Source of the DNA: Kribbella sandramycini
GTDB lineage: Bacteria; Actinomycetota; Actinomycetes; Propionibacteriales; Kribbellaceae
Assembly: GCF_013131805.1 (NCBI RefSeq)
Contig: NZ_JABJRC010000003.1
Coordinates: forward strand, 124,001 to 188,000
Reading direction: 5' to 3'
Length of the DNA: 64,000 bases
Numbering within the stretch: position 1 is the stretch's first letter; each line of letters begins with the position of its first letter. The position numbers were made by a program, and so were the translations under genes. Shown piece by piece: positions 7,219 to 14,883 of the stretch. The notes below the pieces were generated by a model. That model ran no database searches. It worked only from the letters and a program-made list of their open reading frames with translations, and was not told where the DNA came from.

Positions 7219-8657
7219 CGAGCTCCTGAGGTAGGCGCCGGGTCGGCCCAGCGCGGGCCTGCATGCGCGATCCGGCGCAAATAGTGGGCGTATCCCTCGG
7301 CATAGAAGGCGGCCCGGCCCGGGTCCGGATCGACCTGCCTGGTCGGCGCGACCCATTCGGGGTCGGTCAGACGCCGGGCGCTGATCACCGCGCCCCGCGC
7401 GGCGACCTGCTCACCCGCGGTCGTGTGCAACGACGCATTCAGCACATCAGCGAGGATCTGCGTCCACTCGGCACTCCGCGCCCCGCCACCGCACACCGTC
7501 ACCCGACCGCTCCACCCGGCCGCCTCCAGGCAGTGCCGAGCGGCGTACGCAATCCCTTCACAGGTTGCCCGCACCAGATCAGATGTTGCTGTGGACAATG
7601 AAATCCCGTCGATCGTCCCACGCGCCCGGGTGTCGACGAACGGCGCCCGCTCACCCGCCTCCGCCAGATACGGCAACACCGTCACGCCCCGAGCCCCCGG
7701 CGGACTCTCGGCCAACAGCCCCGGCAGCTGATCGACCTCGGCCCCGACCAGCGCGAGGATCCGATCGAGCGCCGCCGTCCCGACCATCGCCGGCATCGCG
7801 CGCAACCACACTCCCGGCATCCAAGTCCCCAGCAACAACCCGGCCGGCTCGCCGTCCACCGGCAGCTCCCGCGTCACCACCTGACAGGCCAACGTCGTCC
7901 CAACAGTCAGCAACGCATCGCCGACCTCGACGACGCCCGCCCCAGCCGCGGCGGCCGGCAGGTCATACGGCCCAGCCGACACCCGAGTCCCCCGAGCCAG
8001 CCCGGTCGAGTCGTCCCGCAACTCCCCCACCGGCCCGTCGACCACAACCGGCGCCAGCAGCTCCCGCAACGACGTCAATCCCGTCGCCGCGAGCGCACGC
8101 TCGTCATAACCCCCAGTCCGCGGATCCAAGAACGGCGCCGACGCATCCGAGACATCCGTCGCCCGCAGCCCGGTCAGCGCCTGCATGACGACGTCCTTGC
8201 AGTACGCCGCCGTCGCCGCCCGCTCAACCACCGCAGGCTCCTCAGCCAGTACGGCGGCCAACAGCGGCCCAGACGCCCCTGGAAACATCCGGTTCCCCGT
8301 ACGCCGAAACACCTCCGCCGCAACCCCATCAACAGTCCACCGCTCCAGCACCCCAGCACTCCGCGCATCCAGCCAAGAGATCGCCGGTCGCACAGCCGCA
8401 CCCGCCGCATCGACCAACCACAACCCGTCCCCTTGAGCCGTGATCGCCAACGCCCCAGGCCGATCCCCCACCACAGCAGCAAGTTCCCGCAACACGTCGT
8501 TGACCGAAGCAACAACCTCATCGACGTCGTGCTCGAACCGCCCAGCCTCCGGCCGGATCAACCGGGTCGGCCGCGTCGCCTCAGCCAGCGGACGCCCCGC
8601 GGAATCGAACGCGACCGCTTTGGTCACGGTAGTGCCGACATCAACACCGATGTCCAT
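7215..8657 (-). CDS. FGGY-family carbohydrate kinase (second kinase of the operon)
   Basis: 480 residues from ATG 8657, preceded by AAAGGCTCGGC. N-terminal ATP-phosphate loop GVDVGTTVTKAVAFD and C-terminal CGGGARSAEW segment mark a full two-domain FGGY kinase, which phosphorylates sugars or polyols such as xylulose, ribulose, glycerol or erythritol. The likely catalytic Asp lies in the central GPYDLPAAAAGAG segment. It starts 11 bp after the DeoR gene and overlaps the dehydrogenase start. Only about one third of positions look shared with the other kinase of the operon, so the two probably have different substrates. The substrate cannot be assigned from sequence alone. Confidence 0.88.
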   Translation of the reverse strand: MDIGVDVGTTVTKAVAFDSAGRPLAEATRPTRLIRPEAGRFEHDVDEVVASVNDVLRELAAVVGDRPGALAITAQGDGLWLVDAAGAAVRPAISWLDARSAGVLERWTVDGVAAEVFRRTGNRMFPGASGPLLAAVLAEEPAVVERAATAAYCKDVVMQALTGLRATDVSDASAPFLDPRTGGYDERALAATGLTSLRELLAPVVVDGPVGELRDDSTGLARGTRVSAGPYDLPAAAAGAGVVEVGDALLTVGTTLACQVVTRELPVDGEPAGLLLGTWMPGVWLRAMPAMVGTAALDRILALVGAEVDQLPGLLAESPPGARGVTVLPYLAEAGERAPFVDTRARGTIDGISLSTATSDLVRATCEGIAYAARHCLEAAGWSGRVTVCGGGARSAEWTQILADVLNASLHTTAGEQVAARGAVISARRLTDPEWVAPTRQVDPDPGRAAFYAEGYAHYLRRIAHAGPRWADPAPTSGAR

Positions 8658-8668
8658 GCCGAGCCTTT

Positions 8669-9466
8669 CTAGAACGCTGCGACCTCCACGGTGACGCCGT
8701 GGTCGCGGAGCGGGCGGATGAGATCTTCCGGGGTCTTCTCGTCGACCACGACGACGTCGAAGTCGCTCAACGGCGCGAGCCGATGCAACGCCGTCCGCTG
8801 CAGTTTGGCGTGGTCGACGAGCAGCACCTTGGTCTTCGCGGCGCGCAGCATCGCGCGCTTCACCAGCACGATCTCCTCCTCCTGGTGGAACGCGTGCGTC
8901 GGCGAGACCGCGGAAACCGAGCAGAACAAGAGGTCCGGATGCAGCGCCTCGACCGCCTCCGCGCACGGGACGCCGCCGAACGAGTCGTGCGTGGGCGAGT
9001 AGATCCCACCCAGCGCGAGCAAGGCGATATCCCGCCGAGCAGTCAGCCGCGTGATCGCCGGCAGGAAGTTCGTTGCCACGGTCAACGGAGTGATGTCGTC
9101 GAGCAGGTCGACCAGGCCGAAGGCGCTGGTCGAGTCGTCGAGCATGATCGACATCCCCGGCTCGATCATCGCGCGGGCGTGCCGGGCGAGCGCGGCCTTC
9201 TCGGTCTGCGCCGTGTTCAGCCGGTAGGCGACGTTGCTCTCGAAGACACTCGTCGGCTGCGCGCTGACCCCGCCGCGGTACTTGCGGACGACGCCCTGCC
9301 GCTCCAGTTCGTCGAGGTCGCGGTGCACGGTCATCACGCTGACCCCGAACGCCTCGACCAGCTCACCGGCCGAAACCGAGCCGTGCTCGACGACGTACGC
9401 CGCGATCTCGGCCTGCCGCCGAGCGGGCCGGCTCAGCTCGCCGGCGTCACCGACATCCGCTGTCAT
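8669..9466 (-). CDS. DeoR/GlpR-family transcriptional regulator
   Basis: 265 residues from ATG 9466 with GGAGACATC upstream, overlapping the phosphatase stop by 4 bp. The N-terminal DeoR helix-turn-helix (about 16-70) contains SAGELVEAFGVSVMTVHRDL. The C-terminal sensor domain is related to sugar-phosphate isomerases, with LDDSTSAFGL in the place of the usual DSGTT phosphate loop. Regulators of this family usually respond to a sugar phosphate, consistent with an operon carrying two kinases. The perfect inverted repeat upstream of the first kinase (11431-11459) is the obvious operator, so the regulator would control its own operon. Confidence 0.92.
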   Translation of the reverse strand: MTADVGDAGELSRPARRQAEIAAYVVEHGSVSAGELVEAFGVSVMTVHRDLDELERQGVVRKYRGGVSAQPTSVFESNVAYRLNTAQTEKAALARHARAMIEPGMSIMLDDSTSAFGLVDLLDDITPLTVATNFLPAITRLTARRDIALLALGGIYSPTHDSFGGVPCAEAVEALHPDLLFCSVSAVSPTHAFHQEEEIVLVKRAMLRAAKTKVLLVDHAKLQRTALHRLAPLSDFDVVVVDEKTPEDLIRPLRDHGVTVEVAAF

Positions 9467-10077
9467 GATGTCTCCATTCGTCCTGCGGGAACGTTGTACG
9501 CCTCGAGCCCCACTGTGCCGTCCTGATGCCGGAAACGCACGAGCGCGGCGGGACCGAGTGCCGGTAGCAGTCTGCGGTAGTCCTCCAAACGCAGCCCGAG
9601 CAGCCGGCATACCAACAGCCGAATGAGCGTGTTGTGCGCGACGACCAGCACCTTCCCGTCGGCATGCGCTCGCGCCACCGCGCCGAAGCCGTCGACGACC
9701 CGATCAGCCGCCGCGGCCGGATCTTCAGCGCCGGGGAAGTGGTTCCGGACCGGGTCCAACTCGAACGCCGTCGCGACCGCGGCCGGTAACTCGGCGAGCC
9801 GCTTCCCTTCGGCCGATCCGAAGTCGACCTCCCGGAACCGCGCGTCCACCGTCGGCTCCAGCCCGAGCGCCTCGGCCGTCGGCGCGATCGTCTGCCGCGC
9901 CCGCAACATCGGTGAACACCACAGCGCATCCGGCGCGAACGAGACTGCGAATTCCCTGACCTGCAAGGCCTGCTGGACGCCGACGTCATCGATCGGCAGA
10001 TCGGAGGATCCGGTGTACCGGTTCCCGTGATGCCACGCCGTCCGTCCGTGCCGCGCTAACACGATCGTCGTTCTCAC
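9463..10077 (-). CDS. Histidine phosphatase (phosphoglycerate-mutase-like) family protein
   Basis: 204 residues from ATG 10077, overlapping the first kinase by 4 bp. The catalytic ARHGRTAW motif carries the phospho-accepting His near residue 9. CSPMLRARQT supplies the second Arg, REVDFGSAEG the acidic residue, and VVAHNTLIR the second catalytic His, so all active-site parts are present. The family contains mutases and broad phosphatases acting on sugar phosphates. Inside an operon of two kinases it may remove or move a phosphate on an intermediate, or act as a house-cleaning phosphatase. Confidence 0.88.
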   Translation of the reverse strand: MRTTIVLARHGRTAWHHGNRYTGSSDLPIDDVGVQQALQVREFAVSFAPDALWCSPMLRARQTIAPTAEALGLEPTVDARFREVDFGSAEGKRLAELPAAVATAFELDPVRNHFPGAEDPAAAADRVVDGFGAVARAHADGKVLVVAHNTLIRLLVCRLLGLRLEDYRRLLPALGPAALVRFRHQDGTVGLEAYNVPAGRMETS

Positions 10078-11414
10078 GAGCGATACCCCCGAGCATCCAA
10101 CTCGGCGACGAAGGCGGCGTACAAGCCGTCGAGCCCGGACGGCCGCGGCTCGAGCACCCGATCGACCCGGACCATCCGCCGCGCGGTCTCGGTCACCGAA
10201 CCACCAGCGGACGCCGCCAGCACCGCCATCCCGTACGCCGGATCCGGCACCGCCGGCAACTGCACCGGTACGCCGAGGACGTCAGCCCGAAGCTGATTCC
10301 AGTACGCGCTCCGCGTCGCACCACCGGTCAAGGAAACCGACCGAACCGGCTCTGCACCCAGCCCCGCCAGATGCTCGAACGCCAACCGCTCGACGAACGC
10401 CAACCCTTGCAGAACAGCGACGTAGGTATCCAAAGCGGTCTCCACGCGCCCGATGGTGAACCGTGAAGCCGCCGGCGCGACGAATGGGAACCGCTCCCCC
10501 GGCGTCGTCAACGGATAGATCGCCGCTGAGACCGGCCGGGCCATCTCGTCGAAACCCGCAAGATCGGCCCCAGGCAGCAGGGCGTTCAGCACCCCGGCCC
10601 CGCTGCTCGAAGCCCCACCAGGCAGCCACCCGCCATCCGGATGCAGGTGGCTGTACACCGCGCCGGTCGGGTCATCGAGCAACTCCGTACTCACCCCTTT
10701 GAGCACGAGCGTCGTCCCGAGCACAGAGTTCCAAGCGCCCGGGCTGAGCGCACCGGCCGCGATCTGAGCCGCGCACCCATCCGTCATCCCGGCATACACC
10801 GGCACTCCGGTCGGCGTCCGGCCGAGCTCAGCGCCGGGATGGACCACCGCGGGGAACGCCGCCGTCGGCAGGCCGAGTTTCTCGAACGCGGCCACCGGCC
10901 AGGCATCGGCGACCAGGTCGTACCCGGTCTTCAGCGCGTGGCTGGTATCGGTCGCGACCGGGTGACCAATCAGGTGCGCAGCGACGAAATCGGCGCTGTG
11001 GACGACGCGCCGGTCGTCACCCTCGGCGATCAGGTCGAGCACCTTCGGCAGCGCCCAGGTCGGCTGCATCGAGACCGCCCAGCGGTCCGGGTCGGCGTCC
11101 ACGATGTGGACACGACGGGCGGCCGAGCGGGCGTCGTCGTACATCAGCGCCGGTGTGACCGGCCGGCCGGCGAGGTCGGTGAGCAGGAAGGTGCCGGACG
11201 TCGAGCAGATCGCGATGCCCTCGACGACGGACGCCGGCAGCTCGGCCAAACAGCTGTCGACCGCGGTCAGCCAGGCCTGGGGATCCTGCTCGTGCCGGAC
11301 GCCGTCCCGGACACTCGTCAATGGCCGGGCAGCCCGGGCGAGGACGACGCCGCCGGGATCGATCAGCACCGCGCGCACGCTCTGCGTGCCGAGGTCGATA
11401 CCGATCCAGCCCAT
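10074..11414 (-). CDS. FGGY-family carbohydrate kinase (first gene of the operon)
   Basis: 446 residues from ATG 11414, which has GGGAGTGTGCG upstream. N-terminal GIDLGTQSVRAVLID is the ATP/phosphate loop, AGMTDGCAAQ in the middle carries the likely catalytic Asp, and LTGGATRSAYW near the C-terminus closes the nucleotide site. Length and motifs fit a complete kinase of the xylulokinase/gluconokinase group. It is the promoter-proximal gene, 17 bp from the operator, and the only gene of the operon without an upstream coding overlap. No transporter is encoded nearby. Substrate unknown. Confidence 0.9.
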   Translation of the reverse strand: MGWIGIDLGTQSVRAVLIDPGGVVLARAARPLTSVRDGVRHEQDPQAWLTAVDSCLAELPASVVEGIAICSTSGTFLLTDLAGRPVTPALMYDDARSAARRVHIVDADPDRWAVSMQPTWALPKVLDLIAEGDDRRVVHSADFVAAHLIGHPVATDTSHALKTGYDLVADAWPVAAFEKLGLPTAAFPAVVHPGAELGRTPTGVPVYAGMTDGCAAQIAAGALSPGAWNSVLGTTLVLKGVSTELLDDPTGAVYSHLHPDGGWLPGGASSSGAGVLNALLPGADLAGFDEMARPVSAAIYPLTTPGERFPFVAPAASRFTIGRVETALDTYVAVLQGLAFVERLAFEHLAGLGAEPVRSVSLTGGATRSAYWNQLRADVLGVPVQLPAVPDPAYGMAVLAASAGGSVTETARRMVRVDRVLEPRPSGLDGLYAAFVAELDARGYRS

Positions 11415-11430
11415 CGCACACTCCCGTGAC

Positions 11431-11459
11431 GGTGTTATCGATGCCGGGAAGATAACACC
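11431..11459. promoter_or_regulatory. Probable DeoR operator of the two-kinase operon
   Basis: Perfect 9-bp arms GGTGTTATC (11431-11439) and GATAACACC (11451-11459) are separated by 11 bases, 17 bp upstream of the first kinase ATG. On the minus strand the arms overlap a possible TTGGTG/GATAAC promoter with 16-bp spacing. DeoR repressors typically bind such spaced inverted repeats. Assignment to the regulator at 8669 is inference. Confidence 0.6.
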
Positions 11460-11478
11460 AAAGAATGTGAAATGAGTC

Positions 11479-11509
11479 GGCTCCCATCACCACGAGGGTG
11501 ACGGGAGCC
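11479..11509 (-). terminator. Intrinsic terminator-like hairpin after the Trp/Pro-rich gene
   Basis: A 13-bp stem (11479-11491 with 11497-11509, one G-U-type mismatch) and a 5-base loop. Read on the minus strand it is followed by a moderately T-rich tract. It lies about 50 bp after the gene ending at 11560 and just before the operator of the kinase operon, so it separates the two units. Confidence 0.7.
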
Positions 11510-11559
11510 GGTTCGCCGCGACCGACTGCGCCTGAGCGTCGGGGCGGTGATTCAGGTAC

Positions 11560-11793
11560 TCAGGAGTGCATGAGGACGAGCGCAGGATCCACGATGGCCA
11601 GCTCCACGCGGCCGGCGTCGACGGCCCCGAAGGCGCCGATCGGCCCACTGGCCGGGCGGCCGCTGCGGCCGACCCAGAAACCCCAGTCCTCCGGAGCGTC
11701 CGGCCAGGCGGGGTCGGGCTCCCAGCCGAGCGGCGGCCGCCAGGTGTCACTCGGCGGCTCGGGCCAATCGGGTGGCGGATTGAAACGGTACAC
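11560..11793 (-). CDS. Small Trp/Pro-rich protein
   Basis: 77 residues from GTG 11793 with GGAAGGACCGCCC upstream. Upstream extension in frame exists but has no clear ribosome site. The first 40 residues hold regularly spaced aromatic-proline units (NPPPDWPEPP, WRPPLGW, PDPAWPDAPEDWGFWV). This resembles the Pro/Trp motifs found at the N-termini of some actinobacterial membrane or signalling proteins, but here there is no membrane segment. The C-terminal half is mildly hydrophobic. It is a stand-alone unit with its own terminator. Function unknown; a protein-interaction role is a guess. Confidence 0.6.
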   Translation of the reverse strand: MYRFNPPPDWPEPPSDTWRPPLGWEPDPAWPDAPEDWGFWVGRSGRPASGPIGAFGAVDAGRVELAIVDPALVLMHS

Positions 11794-12075
11794 GGGCGGT
11801 CCTTCCCAGATTCCCCAGCAAATCTGCGCCAGCGATCGCGGTCTGCGAACTGTCTGACTTCTCAACGACCTGACGCGCCGGAGGTCACGATCAAACCTTC
11901 GTAAAGTTTTCCGGCACCGAGCGATTCCACCACCAGTCGCCGGGGACGGCAAGCAGTAGCTCAGCAGGCGGACTGCACAGGCAGGTGCAGACGCGTTTGA
12001 AACCGTTGAAAACAAGGCAGTTCGTTGCCTACGGAAACGAGTCGCTCGATCACGCTCCGTCGATGATGGAGCGGT
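11794..12075. other. Non-coding gap upstream of the Trp/Pro-rich gene
   Basis: 282 bp with a lower-GC patch around 11895-11915 that could hold a promoter for the minus-strand small gene. A 6-bp inverted repeat CGCTCC/GGAGCG at 12053-12073, just after the patatin stop, could be a weak terminator. No convincing gene was seen. Confidence 0.4.
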
Positions 12076-14706
12076 TCAGAGGTCGGCGAGGCGATCCCGG
12101 ACGCGGTGGTGCGAGGTGAGCGACTCGGCGAGGGTGTAGCCGAGCTCGCGGTAGGCCTCGAAGTCCCACTCGTCGTAGAACTGATCGCTCGTCGTCCGCC
12201 GCGGGAAGTCGGAGTGGCCCAGCGCGTACTGCTCGAGATCCCAGCCGAGCTGCCCGGCCAGCAGGGCCTTCACCAGGAAGATCTCGGTCTTGTAGGGCTT
12301 CGGCTCGCCCGCGGCCTGCGGGTGTGTCGCGATCCCGTAGGTCCAGGCCCGGTCGGCGCGCGGTTTCGACCCGCGGCGCATCGAGCTCGGATCGATGTCG
12401 ACCTCGATCCCGTGGTCCATCCGGGCGGTGGCGATCGCCTCGGCCAGCGCGTTGAACCGGTCCTCGGCGTCGTTCGAGGCGTCGATCACGATCACCTGCG
12501 CGGGTTTGCGGCGCAGCGCCTCGACCAGGCCGAGGTTGTCGTAGTGACCGCCGTCGGTGACGTAGATCCGCCGGTCGTACATGGACGGCGATCCGATCGC
12601 CTCCCGGAGCAGCCGGTACGGACCGGGTTTGTCGATCACGCTGCCGACGTACCGGCGGATCGCGGGGACGACGCCGCGCACCTCGGGGAACGCGGGCTCG
12701 GCGCGGTTGTTCCAGTACGGGTTCGGCAGCCAGACGCCGAGCCGGGCGTTCAGGACGGCGAGCAGCAGCCGGATCGGCCTGGTCCGGCCGTTGACGCGGC
12801 CGGTCAGCGGGCTGAGCGCGGCGCCGCTGATCGCCATCGCGGCCGGCACCGTGACCTCGCGCAGCAGCATGTCCGCCTCGCGCTCGTAGTCACCGGTCTG
12901 CCGCCGTCCGCCGTCCGGCAGCGAGCGGTCGCCGACGATTCCGATGCGCTCGGCATCGAAAACGAACGGCACGCAGTCGCGCTGGGTCGGGACGAAGTCC
13001 GCGTCCTCGACATTCGCGACGCCGGCGATCACGAGCTGCGGGCCGCCGCCGTCCGGTTTGGCCCATTCGGAGTAGCGCAGCCGTTTGTAGTAGTCGAGTG
13101 ACGCCGCGGCGCCGTTCGGCTTGCGGGTCACCAGGAACGCGCGCGACAAGCGCTCACGGTAGAACGAGTGCAGCGACGTCCGGTTCGCATCGGTGAAGAG
13201 TTTGATGCCGGCGGCGATCGCGGCCAGGACGACCGCGACGCTCCAGTCGTCCGGGCGCAGGTTCTCGCCGATCGCATAGCCGCCGGTCCAGCGCAGCAAC
13301 ACGACGACGGACGCGAGCACGATGATCGCCGTCCCCGCCCACGGCGCCAGCTTGGTCTGGGCGAACGCGAGCAGCCGGTCCCGCAGCTTGTTCGACTCCT
13401 TACCCTCGGCCGACAACCCGTTCCAGACCGCGCGCCCGAGGCCGATCAGCACGACGACCAGCGCGCTGAACGACGCCACCCCTTGTTTGGTCGGATCGAC
13501 CAGCGCCAGCAGCTCCGACGGCAGACCGGTGTCGCCCGGCAACTTGCCGAGCAGATAGAGCCCGCCCGGTACGCCGAGCAGCAGCACCGCGACCGGGACG
13601 CCGTACAGCAGCGAGGCGCTGCCGAGCGAGCTGAGGATTCGGCGGACGACGTCCGGCATCCGGGCCCAGCGATCCCAGACCTTCTCGAGCACGAACGTGG
13701 CCGCGCTGATCGCGAGCAAGGCAGTCGCAGTGATCAGGTACGTCCAGGAACCGCCCGGCCGCAGACTCACCTGGACGTCGGTGAAGCCCCGAACGACCAC
13801 GCCCTGATCGGCCAGATACCAGCCGAGGACCCAGGCGATTGCGCGCAACATGATGCCGATCAGCAGCAGGTTCACGACCAGGCCGAACAGGACCGACAGC
13901 CCGGCCCGGAAGATCGCCGGGCCGCCTTGGAGCAGGTACCGCGTCTGGCGGCGCAGCCGAGCGAGCTCAGGCGATCCCTGAGCGAACGGATCGGGGCACG
14001 CCCGCCGCAGCACATGGAACGCAGCCGCCATGTACCCGCCGCCGCTGACGCCGATGACCGTCGATGCCTTGTCGTACAACCCCTGCTCCCGCAGGTGTTG
14101 CAGCGCGCCGAGGCAGAAGGACGCCGATCGGATCCCGCCACCCGAGCAGGTGATGACGAGCCGGCCGGCGTCGACCCCGGCATCGCCGTCCTGGGTGAAA
14201 GTGGCCGGCGGGTCGAGGCGGACGCCGTACAGCTTGCGCTGCCCGTAGCGGCTGGTGGCGAAGTAGCAGACCGCGAGCACGATCGCGCCGAGGACGCCGA
14301 TCCCGCGCATCACCCAGGTGAACGCGCCGGTCGAGAGGTCGGCACAGGAGTTCGCGAACTCGGGCCAGAGCCGGATGTCCTCGATCACGTCCAGGACGGC
14401 GGCCACGCAGACCAGCCAGGCACCGATGGCCGCGATCCGCTGCCAGGACTGGCGATCGAGGAACTTCACGTACTTGTACGCGCGGTACGCCGCATAGACG
14501 TAGGCCATGATGAACAGGCCGTCGACCAGCAGCGAGAGCCGGGCCGGGACCTCACACACCGCCGTGGCGCTCTGCACCGCGGACCGCATCGGCGCCTGGA
14601 CGACGGCCAGCACGATCGCGAGCTGCAATGTTCTCGTGAAGGTCCGGCGCCGCCCGATCTGCTCGATGGTGGCGTCGCCCTTGGTGCCTTCCGATTCCCC
14701 CAACAT
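12076..14706 (-). CDS. Multi-pass membrane patatin-like phospholipase
   Basis: 876 residues from ATG 14706; GTG 14733 is an alternative with no better ribosome site. Two membrane segments precede the catalytic region. The patatin oxyanion motif CSGGGIRSASF is near residue 190, the nucleophile elbow GVSGGGYMAAAF near 225 (Ser) and the catalytic Asp in DGGHYDNLGL near 740. At least four more membrane segments (about 270-480) are inserted between the Ser and the Asp. Patatin hydrolases cleave acyl esters of lipids with a Ser-Asp dyad. The split, membrane-embedded arrangement suggests action on the inner leaflet. No neighbour explains it. Confidence 0.82.
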   Translation of the reverse strand: MLGESEGTKGDATIEQIGRRRTFTRTLQLAIVLAVVQAPMRSAVQSATAVCEVPARLSLLVDGLFIMAYVYAAYRAYKYVKFLDRQSWQRIAAIGAWLVCVAAVLDVIEDIRLWPEFANSCADLSTGAFTWVMRGIGVLGAIVLAVCYFATSRYGQRKLYGVRLDPPATFTQDGDAGVDAGRLVITCSGGGIRSASFCLGALQHLREQGLYDKASTVIGVSGGGYMAAAFHVLRRACPDPFAQGSPELARLRRQTRYLLQGGPAIFRAGLSVLFGLVVNLLLIGIMLRAIAWVLGWYLADQGVVVRGFTDVQVSLRPGGSWTYLITATALLAISAATFVLEKVWDRWARMPDVVRRILSSLGSASLLYGVPVAVLLLGVPGGLYLLGKLPGDTGLPSELLALVDPTKQGVASFSALVVVLIGLGRAVWNGLSAEGKESNKLRDRLLAFAQTKLAPWAGTAIIVLASVVVLLRWTGGYAIGENLRPDDWSVAVVLAAIAAGIKLFTDANRTSLHSFYRERLSRAFLVTRKPNGAAASLDYYKRLRYSEWAKPDGGGPQLVIAGVANVEDADFVPTQRDCVPFVFDAERIGIVGDRSLPDGGRRQTGDYEREADMLLREVTVPAAMAISGAALSPLTGRVNGRTRPIRLLLAVLNARLGVWLPNPYWNNRAEPAFPEVRGVVPAIRRYVGSVIDKPGPYRLLREAIGSPSMYDRRIYVTDGGHYDNLGLVEALRRKPAQVIVIDASNDAEDRFNALAEAIATARMDHGIEVDIDPSSMRRGSKPRADRAWTYGIATHPQAAGEPKPYKTEIFLVKALLAGQLGWDLEQYALGHSDFPRRTTSDQFYDEWDFEAYRELGYTLAESLTSHHRVRDRLADL

Positions 14707-14883
14707 CGCCCCATGATGACGCCGTGTGATCACGTCGTACCAGCTCTCGGCGGTCTCGATCCGGCTACGCCGTACCGGCGGTGATCGGGTTTCGATCCTG
14801 GTGTGAGCTGTTTACAACGTCGTACTGCGCCCGGTACAAGGGTATCTACAACGTTGGCACAGCGGCTCGGAAGAGGTCTTGCC

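Noticed and set aside
14811..14857. TACAACGT direct repeats upstream of GH43 as an operator
   Set aside because: Only two 8-bp copies with imperfect flanks and no adjacent regulator gene; noted in the GH43 entry but too weak for a site call.
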